Positions 1 to 6,889 of a stretch of 21,273 nucleotides of DNA are shown here, in pieces. Where the stretch lies: the NCBI GenBank assembly GCA_009602725.1, contig WELB01000317.1, positions 50,069 through 71,341 of the forward strand. The letters run 5' to 3'. This DNA is from Spirogloea muscicola (Eukaryota > Streptophyta > Zygnematophyceae > Spirogloeales > Spirogloeaceae). Position numbers and translations under genes: made by a program. The notes beneath the pieces were generated by a model, which was not told the DNA's origin, made no database searches, and was given only the letters and a program-made list of their open reading frames with translations. The stretch's first letter is position 1. Every line of letters begins with the position of its first letter.

Positions 1-11
1 GGGGGGGGGGG
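1..11. repeat. G homopolymer at window start
   Basis: Eleven consecutive G open the window. With the 102-A run at the other end it may be a sequencing or assembly edge effect; nothing biological can be read from it. Confidence 0.6.
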
Positions 12-1003
12 CTCAGGATCGATCATGCGGCTGCCAGTCGCAATTATAAAGCGGTATACTCGGCGTTCAAGAGCACGACGAAGACAGACGTTGCAGTCTT
101 CGCATCGCCATGCGCATGCGCTCATGAGCATCATACGCGACATCAGAGCTCACACGAGCTAAGGCTCACACGAGCCAAGGGCAGGTGGGATGGCAGTCGT
201 CTGCGTGACCTTCCCACCTGCGCACCGGCGCAGGCGATACCTCTAGACCGCCAGCGCCTGCGGCTGACGGGCGGCGATGCAGGGGCCCAAGGTGGCCATG
301 CCAACTCCGCGCCTTACTGCGCGCATCGGAGGCGAGCGGGGCTCCAAGGAAGGGTAAGTAAGGTGGGGCCCGATCGTCGTTCCGAACCCAGTCCCGCCCG
401 CCGAGGTTGTGCCCGCCGTATGGGGCCCGCCGAGCCAGAAATGAGAGGCCAGCAACGGAGCTTGCCACGATGATGAGGCACTGAGACAGTGGGGCAAGCA
501 GTAGGGGGGCCCGCCGCCCATTGGGGCGCCGCGCCGGCTCCGCGCGTCTCGGAGGGCGGCGGACACCACGTGAGCGGGACGGCCGCATCGGCCGCCGGTT
601 CAAGCTGATCGGAAAGTAGATCGGCGGTGGGGGGCGTCGTCGGGAAGCGCTGCGTCTTCCAATCCGATTTCTTGATTGAGTGGCAGCTGGTGGACGCGGG
701 GGATCGGTCGGTCGACCGCCGTCTCTCGCGGATCGGCCGGCTGACTTCCTTCTTCTCCTGCTGCTTGTGCTCACCCTTGATGCCAACGTCACACTGTTAC
801 CTTAGCCACCTTAGCTAGCGCTTCGTTTCGTGCATCCCCACGTTCCTCCACTAGCTTTTGCCTGAACAATTCAGGCACAATATATGGGCTTGAATTGGCC
901 ACCATTCAATTCACTGCGCACCGCGCCTTCTCCTCTTCGGTTACTAAATTTAACCACCTTAGCAAAGGGCTTCGTCTTATGCAGATGGTTCATGGCTTGC
1001 GCG
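12..1003. other. GC-rich stretch without a recognisable gene
   Basis: Open frames exist on both strands, including a 208-codon one on the - strand at 166-792, but their translations are low-complexity and rich in R, P, A and G, as expected from GC-rich DNA read by chance. I see no domain, no convincing splice pattern and no LINE protein similarity until about 1004. The region could be a promoter or UTR of a gene outside the window, or old repeat DNA. Confidence 0.5.
148..179. repeat. 16-bp tandem duplication
   Basis: Two adjacent 16-bp units, GCTCACACGAGCTAAG then GCTCACACGAGCCAAG, differ at one base. No function is evident. Confidence 0.8.
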
Positions 1004-1095
1004 CTGCATCTGCGTGCCATTTGCGTATTGGCTGCAGCCTCTGGCCCCTGGCCAGGGGACCCGCTACCTGGAGACTAGTTCCGACCTGCGGCTGC
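1004..1095 (+). mobile_element. LINE ORF2 C-terminal relic (group A)
   Basis: The frame reads HLRAICVLAAASGPWPGD. It aligns with HLRACRALAAASGFRQGD in the better copy at 1122-1535, and nucleotides near 1080-1094 read as the expected SDLRLLN end after a frameshift. It is a decayed, 5'-truncated LINE end lying directly upstream of the next copy, in the same orientation. Confidence 0.65.
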
Positions 1096-1121
1096 TCAAC
1101 TGAGTTAAATAATAGCAACTC

Positions 1122-1535
1122 GACTCCCTGTGCGCAAAACGCTCGTCGGAGGAGGCGGGCTACGCAGTCGGCCAAGCGGCGGGCGAGAAGGAACGGAAGT
1201 ACTCTGACCACCCGGTGGGCGACGAGTTCGTTCCACTGGCAGTGTACGTGCACGGAGCCTTTGGCTCCAAATGGCTTGACTTGCTCCACCGCCTGGCGCG
1301 GCGTGCAGCGGCCCGCCGCCTCGGGCAGCAGGGCGAGCAGCCCGGCTTCAACGTAGCCGGGTCCCTCGCTCAGGTGTTCCGTATGCGCTTGGCCGTCTCG
1401 ATGCAGCGGTCCCTCGCCTTCGCGGTTCACTTGCGCGCATGCCGAGCTTTGGCGGCGGCCTCCGGCTTCCGTCAGGGCGACGTCTTTCCACCAGCTAGCT
1501 ACTCGGATCTGCATCTCCTGTCTAGAGGTTACTGA
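1122..1535 (+). mobile_element. LINE ORF2 C-terminal fragment (group A), open to stop
   Basis: This is the best-preserved C-terminal end of the group A LINE protein. One frame stays open from about 1122 to the TGA at 1533-1535. It contains AKRSSEEAGYAVGQAAGEK, then GDEFVPLAVYVHGAFG, a basic helical stretch, and ends SYSDLHLLSRGY. The - strand copy at 13886-15610 carries the same segments, so this is a repeat family and not a host gene. The copy lacks the reverse transcriptase and everything upstream. That fits 5' truncation during target-primed reverse transcription, the usual fate of non-LTR elements. A stop at 1113-1115 and lack of similarity before 1122 mark the truncation edge. No promoter or start is expected. 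Confidence 0.85.
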
Positions 1536-1652
1536 GCGTTCCCTGGCTGATGTCTTAGTCCTAGTCGTTCGCACTCAAGCTCCCTCAGACCTTGTCCATT
1601 CTTTTGGGCTGGCCTTTCCCAGCCACCAGTCAATCTGGCCGCGCTTTCTCTC
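1536..1652 (+). mobile_element. LINE group A 3' UTR and terminal stem-loop
   Basis: This continues directly from the stop codon of the fragment before it. It contains CAGACCTTGTCCATTC, then an inverted-repeat core GGGCTGG / CCAGCC around 1607-1627, then CAATCTGGCCGCGCTTTCT. The same tail follows the protein end at 13886-14010 (- strand), so it is the element's 3' UTR. Tail-only copies lie at 1737, 2033, 18128, 20393, 20783 and 20893. Confidence 0.85.
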
Positions 1653-1662
1653 TGTGTGCTTA

Positions 1663-1735
1663 GCACTTCTCTGGCCCCTTCGAACTCTGTTCGTTCTTCC
1701 TTCTGGGGCTGGCCTCTCACAGCCACTGCCCTCTT
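1663..1735 (+). mobile_element. LINE 3' tail, group C type
   Basis: The segment has the group C signature: TAGCACTTCTCTGGCCCCTTCGAA, a pyrimidine spacer, then GGGGCTGGCCTCTCACAGCC. No coding sequence precedes it, so it is a tail-only copy. Confidence 0.7.
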
Positions 1736-1736
1736 C

Positions 1737-1802
1737 AGACCTTGTGCACTCCTTTGGGCTGGCCTCTCCCAGTCACCAATTGATGTGGCCGCGCTTTCTT
1801 CC
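1737..1802 (+). mobile_element. LINE group A tail-only copy
   Basis: This repeats the 3' tail at 1588-1652 with a few substitutions, including the hairpin core and the GGCCGCGCTTTCTT terminus. It lies in the same orientation, one copy downstream. Confidence 0.85.
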
Positions 1803-1829
1803 TCTCGTAGAAGTGACCTTCAACTTTCT

Positions 1830-1885
1830 TCATTCATTTTTGGGCTGGCTTTTCCCAGTCCCTATCCTCAATGGGCAAGCCCTTC
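1830..1885 (+). mobile_element. LINE group B tail, diverged
   Basis: Contains TTTTTGGGCTGGCTTTTCCCAG followed by CTCAATGGGCAAGC, matching the group B tails at 3520-3592, 3620-3687 and 20660-20727. Only the tail is present. Confidence 0.7.
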
Positions 1886-2032
1886 TTCAGCTCTTCTGGG
1901 CGCGCACTAAGCCAGGTCATTAGCTTCTGTGGTAGTACTCCTGCTCCCCAATGTAGCCTGTCGGAAGTATGTGCTCACTTAAGGGTACTTGAGTTTCCCT
2001 CCAGCTGTGTTTTGCCCGCATACCTTAACCAC

Positions 2033-2125
2033 TCTTAAGAAAGAAAGCGCGGCCAGATTGACTGGTGGCTGGGGAAAGGCCAGCCCAAAGGAATGGACAA
2101 GGTCTGAAGGAGCCGGAGTAGCCAC
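2033..2125 (-). mobile_element. LINE group A tail, inverted
   Basis: The reverse complement of the group A tail: AAGAAAGCGCGGCCAGATTG, the hairpin core, then GGACAAGGTCTGAAGGAGCC. It is tail-only, and opposite in orientation to the copies at 1536 and 1737. Confidence 0.85.
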
Positions 2126-2544
2126 TCTTAGCCTAGGCTTCACTTTGTGTAGCCCGGCTATCTGACCTGCTCTAGCTTTCTGAATGAAAGTGTTTGGCTC
2201 GGCTTGACCTCCATGTCCTTGCCTTTCCACCGCGCGCCTTCTCCATCTTGAAGGAACTTTTCTGAATTAAGCTTGCTTTCATTAGGTTCTTGATTACGCA
2301 CTTCCCCGGCCCATCAGACTTTGTCCATGTTTACTTAACCTAGCCTTTCACGCTACTGACTTCCTCCCGAGATTGCTTGCGCTCAATCGTGGGTACTGAA
2401 GTCACCTTCAGCTATGCTCTCGCCCTGTTACCTTAGTAGGCTAGGCCTTCGCTTTGTGTAGCCCCATGTATAGGCACGCTTTGGCCATAAACGGACTGAC
2501 CATAAATCAGTGATTTGCGATTAGAGGTCAAGGCAACGTCAATG
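2126..2544. other. Gap without recognisable feature
   Basis: Less GC-rich than the neighbouring DNA. I see no ORF of note and no clear match to the repeat groups named elsewhere. Confidence 0.4.
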
Positions 2545-3113
2545 ACCATAGAGTGAAAATTCCGTATATCAGAAACAAATGTAGGCCAACTGGCCAAGCA
2601 CAAAGGCAAGCACACCTAAAGATCTACCAAACATACAGCAGATTGACCCTCTCAATAACCACGGGTCAAAACATAAAGGTCACCAATCGATGCATGAATA
2701 CTAGATGCCAGAAACGGAGCCCTTCTGCCACCAACTAGAACTCGCCCAGCTTTCTGGTGTAAGGCACTAGCCTGAGCACGCTGCAAACAGGCCGAAACTC
2801 GTCGCGCAAGAGAGACGGATATGCAGCTGGCAAGCCCATCTTAGCCGGAAACACATAGGCACGTCGAGTGTAGCCTAGATTGGCAATGTTTTGAAGGAGT
2901 GTGGAAACGAGGACCCAGACAGCCAAAGATGTCGATTGCCGCTGGCAGGAGCTGACCGCATTGGGAGTAATCGGTGTAGTGCCGCAGTTTTCTTTGTTCT
3001 GCACCGCCCACTGCGTGCCCAGCGATGTGTGTCGATGCTGGGCCTTTATATGCCTCCGTAACAACGTCGACCAGGGCCCGTTGTCCTCCACCAGGTTGCA
3101 CCGTAAGCGGCAT
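2545..3113 (-). mobile_element. LINE group L C-terminal fragment, frameshifted
   Basis: Read on the - strand, one frame gives VQPGGGQRALVDVVTEAYKG and later LRHYTDYSQCGQLLPAAIDI. Another frame then gives NLGYTRRAYVFPAKMGLPAA and LRDEFRPVCSVLRLVPYTRK, followed by DLYVLTRGY and a stop near 2680. The + strand copy at 4270-5085 has the same segments. It corresponds to the group A region with GGGPRFIANVVTTD and FVPLAVNVHG, so it is the same LINE protein domain in a diverged subfamily. At least one frameshift disables it, and its 5' part is missing. Confidence 0.8.
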
Positions 3114-3204
3114 AGAGGGAACTAGAGGGTGTTGCACCGTACGCGGCACCCTGCCAATTTGCACGTCACACAGAACTCGGCTTGGCCTCCCATTTATCAA
3201 TGCG

Positions 3205-3420
3205 CCCCGCGCGCCTTCTCTCTTTCGCACCAGAAAGCTGGCCGACCCTTGGCTGGTGGCACAAAGGCTTGTCATCTGCCTTCTGGTATTCGGGCATCAG
3301 TCAGCGACCTCTATGTGCTGACTCGTGCGTACTGAACGGGTCAGCTTAGCAGCAGGTGATGTACACATGTCAATGTGCTTGCCGTTGGACTTGGCTACTC
3401 AGGCCCTCCATTACTCAAGA
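3205..3420 (+). mobile_element. LINE group L 3' end
   Basis: The + strand frame ends SDLYVLTRAY with a stop at 3333-3335. It is followed by a 3' UTR containing GTCAGCTTAGCAGCAGGTGA and ACTTGGCTACTCAGGCCCTC. The - strand copy at 3845-4095 matches it over roughly 190 bp, forming an inverted pair. Confidence 0.8.
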
Positions 3421-3445
3421 CACACTCCTTTGTCTTCTACGAGAC

Positions 3446-3482
3446 AAGCAGCTACGAGACACTGAGTGTCTCGTAGCTGCTT
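3446..3482. repeat. Perfect 37-bp palindrome
   Basis: Two 18-base arms, AAGCAGCTACGAGACACT and its exact reverse complement, flank a single central G. The arms contain the GTAGCTGCT motif that also precedes a group C tail near 18786. The palindrome lies between the inverted group L copies. Confidence 0.95.
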
Positions 3483-3500
3483 TGGTTCTGTTTCTCAGCG

Positions 3501-3687
3501 CTTCCCCTGGCCCCCTTCTCGTACTCTGTTCATTCTTTTTCGGGCTGGTTGTTCCAGCCCTCTATTCTCAATGGGCGAGCACTTTCTTCTTTGTCTTCTT
3601 CCCCTGGCCCCCTTCTCGTCCTTTGTTGATTTTTTTGGGCTGGCTTTTCCAGCCCCTATTCTCAATGGGCGAGCACTTTCTTTGTCT
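3501..3687 (+). mobile_element. Tandem pair of group B LINE tails
   Basis: Two head-to-tail units, 3501-3597 and 3598-3687, each start CTTCCCCTGGCCCCCTTCTC. Each carries the GGGCTGG...CCAGCCC hairpin and ends CAATGGGCGAGCACTTTCTT. No coding sequence is attached. The pair arose either by local duplication or by two insertions at the same place. Confidence 0.9.
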
Positions 3688-3699
3688 CGCATGCCCAAC

Positions 3700-3810
3700 C
3701 TCGCGCTTACACCAGTTGCTGGCCTTGCTTTATCGCTTTCTTGGCCCCTTCGAAATTTGTTATTTTTCCTGGGCTGGGCAATCACAGCCATCGCCCTCTA
3801 GTGGGAGAAA
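3700..3810 (+). mobile_element. LINE 3' tail, group C type
   Basis: Contains TTGGCCCCTTCGAAATTTGT, then CTGGGCTGGGCAATCACAGCC and TAGTGGGAG, a diverged group C tail. Tail-only. Confidence 0.7.
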
Positions 3811-3844
3811 TATACCTTTCAAAGAAAGTGGCCCTCCCAAAGGA

Positions 3845-4095
3845 TGGAGTGAATAAGTGATGGAGGGCCTGTGTAGCCAAGTACAAATGCAAGCACATTG
3901 ACAGGTGTACATCACCTGCTGCTAAGCTGACCCGCTCAGTAACCACGAGTCAGCACGTAGAGTTCGCTAACTGATGCCCGAGTATCGAACGGCAATTGAC
4001 AAGCTCGTGTCACCCATTAAGGCTCGACCAGCTTTCTGGTGCAAAGCATGAGCCTGAGCTCGCTGCAAACAGGCTGACACACGACGTCCCAAAGG
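3845..4095 (-). mobile_element. LINE group L 3' end, inverted partner
   Basis: On the - strand this reads through a coding end with the usual YxLTRGY-stop near 3990, then the same 3' UTR as 3335-3420. With 3205-3420 it forms an inverted repeat of about 190 bp with about 430 bp between the arms. A transcript crossing both could form a long double-stranded stem. Confidence 0.8.
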
Positions 4096-4194
4096 AGGCA
4101 AAAAAGAGTCTCCTTTCTTTGTTACCAAACTCCCATCCGCTGTAGTCTCTTGCATTGCTATGTGCGTTTGGCGCCATAAGGCTTTTGGACCTTG

Positions 4195-4270
4195 CACAAT
4201 TCCTTCGGTCAAGCTCTGAGACAGCGCTTTTGGCCCCCTCGAACCTTGGCTGTTCACAGCCCTTGCCCCC
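4195..4270 (+). mobile_element. LINE 3' tail, group C type
   Basis: Contains GAGACAGCGCTTTTGGCC, CCTCGAACCTTGGCTGTTCACAGCCCTTGCCCC in shortened form, and then abuts the group L fragment. It lacks part of the spacer seen in other copies. Confidence 0.65.
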
Positions 4271-5085
4271 TTAGACTGCCTGATTGGGGTGCGCCAGTGT
4301 GAGTGCGGCTTCCGTGCAGAGGGTGCTGAGCTCGCCACTCGCACGCTGAGATGCCCCATAGGACCAGAAGTGGTGGACATCCACAACCTCCTCCGCGATG
4401 CCCTGGCGGGCTTGATGCGCGACGCCGGCTACCGTGCGGTTGTGGAAGTCAACGATATCAAGTCAACGATATCATGCCTATCACCACGGACGCCCAGGGA
4501 CGTCATCATCAGCGCACACTTGACTTTGTGGGCGTGCAACCTGGTGGAGGACCACGGGCCCTGGTTGACGTTGTTGTTACACAGGCGTAGGCGTATAAAG
4601 GTCCAGCATCGACACACATCGCTGGCCACGCATTGGGCGGTGCAGACACAGAAAGCTGCAGCACTACTCCGATTACCCCCAATGCGATCAGCTCCTGCCA
4701 GCGGCAGTCGACATCTTTGGCTGTCTGGGTCCTCGTTTCCACACTCCTTCAAACATTGCCAATCTAGGCTACACACTGACGTGCAGATGTGTTTCCGGCT
4801 GAGATGGGCTTGCCAGCTGCTTATCTGTCGTTCTTGCGATGAGAGTTTCGGCCTGTTTGCAGCGTGCTCAGGCTAATGCCTTGCACCACAAAGCTGGGCG
4901 AGATCTAATTGGTGGCAGAAGGGCTTCACACCTGACATCTAGTATTCAGGCATCGATTAGCGACATCTATGTTTTGACCCGTGATCACTGATTTGGTCTA
5001 TCTGCTGTAGGTTATGTAGGTCTTGAGATGTGCTTGCCTTTGAACTTGGCCATTTGGCCTTCGTTTGTTTCAAATACACGAAATA
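4270..5085 (+). mobile_element. LINE group L ORF2 C-terminal fragment with Cys/His motif
   Basis: The frame reads VRQCECGFRAEGAELATRTLRC and then HNLLRDALAGLMRDAGYRAV. It matches CECG...H...C and HDRLRNAMVGIFVEAGY in the group A copy on the - strand near 14700. After a 14-bp tandem duplication at 4447-4474 the reading moves frame to MPITTDAQGRHHQRTLDFVG and VQPGGGPRALVDVVVT. Further frames continue to DIYVLTRDH and a stop near 4990, then the group L 3' UTR. The Cys/His motif followed by acidic residues resembles the C-terminal zinc-binding and nuclease-like part of several non-LTR element proteins. That resemblance is inference. The copy is 5'-truncated and inactive. Confidence 0.85.
4447..4474 (+). 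repeat. 14-bp exact tandem duplication causing a frameshift
   Basis: AGTCAACGATATCA occurs twice in a row. Fourteen bases are not a multiple of three, and the LINE protein similarity changes frame exactly here. The sister copy at 14110-15126 reads through the same place without the extra bases. Confidence 0.95.
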
Positions 5086-5114
5086 TTCCTTTGAGAGAAT
5101 GTGGCTCTTTGAGA

Positions 5115-5185
5115 GAGCTACATTCCTTTGGGCTGGCAATCTCACAGCCATTGCCTTACTTTGGAAGAGCTATTTCTTTGCTTCA
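5115..5185 (+). mobile_element. LINE 3' tail, group C type, next to the gene start
   Basis: Contains CATTCCTTTGGGCTGGCAATCTCACAGCCATTGCC and GGAAGAGCTATTTCTTTGC in broken form. It ends about 100 bp before the probable start codon of the exonuclease gene, so it sits in that gene's promoter or 5' UTR region. Confidence 0.7.
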
Positions 5186-5288
5186 ATGTCAGCGACTAGA
5201 CTCTCAGTTCGTGCGCACCACCGAGGCCGCCGGCTGGCTGTCCGATACAGCGGCCGCCGCCACAAGGCAAGCAGCGTCGCAAGCGGGC

Positions 5289-6889
5289 ATGGCCTCCCGC
5301 AGCGACGGCGCCGCCGGCGGCGGCGGTGAGCGCCACGGCTTGTGGCTCGCCACCACGTTGGCCGGCGCGTCGCCGGAGGCCGTCGCAAAGGACCTCCAGC
5401 GCGCCTATGTCGAAGGTGCGGCAACCGACCAGCCGCCGGCGCACCATCTGTTGCATCAGATGTGGTCAGATAGCAATGCCGTGGGAGCTGCTGGCCAGTA
5501 GAGGGGCCTCACCGTGGCCGCTAGACGTTACTTATCGCTGCTAACGCGGCAGTAGACAACTGATCGTGCACGCAGGCCACGGCGGAGCGGGCGCGCGATT
5601 CAACGCTTTGCGCGACCACTTAAGCTTTCTGCTTCCAACGGCGCTGCCATTGGCGCCGGCCACCTTCGCCCTGCGGTGCCTGCGCGCCGTACAGGCTCTG
5701 GAGCCGCCCTTTGCGGAGGGCCTGAGCTACCTGGTGCTCTCGGCGCTCTCCCGCATCGACAAGACGCACCGGAGGGAGGCGGACTCTGGCGAGGCGCGGG
5801 CAATGGCCGCTGCGCTGCTTCACAGCTTCGCCGCTGGCAACATGCAGCTCAATGCCAGGTTGATGGTGCGGCTGGTCACCACGTTCGGCGTGACGATTGC
5901 AGACGTCCCTGCTCAGCAGCGAGGTGGCGTGGAGGACTTAGTGGCCAGGCTGACGGTGCGTTTTGTCTCAAGCTTGGCCATACTCGCAAGCCCAAGCACT
6001 AATCTCGCTGCGCAAAAAGTTACAGTGAAGCTGGTAGAAGAGGCAGGTGCAGTCATGTCTGTGCAGCGGCTCAGTGCCAGGGTTTGGTTAAGCTTGCTCC
6101 TTCCTGGGTTCTCAACAGCCGCAAGCTGAGGACCTTACAGACTGAAAGATTTGCCACAGGTGAGGAGGGAGTACACAAGTGCAGTCGATCTGATGCGGCA
6201 GTTGGGTATACCTGAGCCGGCATCCACCAAAATTCTGGCCAAGATGGTGGAAGAAGGCAGAGCCGAAATCGCAGCCGCCTGGTCTGAACAACTTGGATCA
6301 GCGGCTCAAATATTGCTTGTGGAGCAATGCATGGCTGCTGCCCAATTCAAGGTCGCTCACACACTGGTGCAGCGCTTCCATCTCCAGCAACAGTTTCCAG
6401 ACTCCTTCTCTCTGTATCGCAAAAGGTGAAACTTTGACTGTCAGTTTCGTGTTGGCTGGTCCAGCTTGACAAAGATTGACCTTGCGAATGCCGAGTGTCA
6501 GGGTGCTCAAGTCTTGATTCCTAAGCCAAAGGGATCATTTGACTGCGGCAAATGCGCTCACCTACACATCTCTGCACGCGATGCTGACCTGCAGCTCTGT
6601 CAAGAAGCTCGTAGGCAAGGGTCTTTGGGACGTTGCTGAGTCCTTAGTGCGCGGCCATGCAGACCTGGCCCACTTCTTGGTGAGCACCTCACTCTTAGTC
6701 CTGTGCATATATCAACAGTGAGCTGATTGTGAGGGACTCTGTGCTGCATGCTAGTGCTGGCGCTTGCTGGGCTCCTTGCTCACATCTCACTGTTTTTGCA
6801 GGCCACACTGGCCCTGGATGCTGGCAAGATGGAATTAGTCTCTGAGCTCTGTGTCCAATATAATCTGGATGAGCTACTACCGGAAGATG
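5289..6889 (+). other. N-terminal helical region of the exonuclease gene
   Basis: Exons 1-5 encode about 338 residues that are mostly helix-forming: for example LRDHLSFLLPTALPLAPATF, REYTSAVDLMRQLGIPEPAS, FKVAHTLVQRFHLQQQFPD and LALDAGKMELVSELC. The order of helical repeats, the FPD motif and a DAGK-type helix just before the nuclease domain resemble the N-terminal half of Mut-7/EXD3 proteins. The first intron is the least certain: donors at 5462, 5465 or 5498 all fit the phase of the acceptor at 5552. Confidence 0.7.

Noticed and set aside
1-11. Telomere or chromosome end
   Set aside because: A pure G run is not a telomeric repeat, and no TTTAGGG-type or similar array is present at either end.
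166-792. 208-codon ORF on the - strand
   Set aside because: The translation is R/P/A-rich low complexity with no domain, and overlapping frames are equally open. Probably chance in GC-rich DNA.
3446-3482. Rho-independent terminator
   Set aside because: The stem is perfect but there is no T run after it, and the DNA is eukaryotic with spliceosomal introns.
2545-5085. CRISPR-like or integron-like array
   Set aside because: The repeats are irregular in spacing and orientation and carry LINE protein ends. They are retrotransposon fragments.
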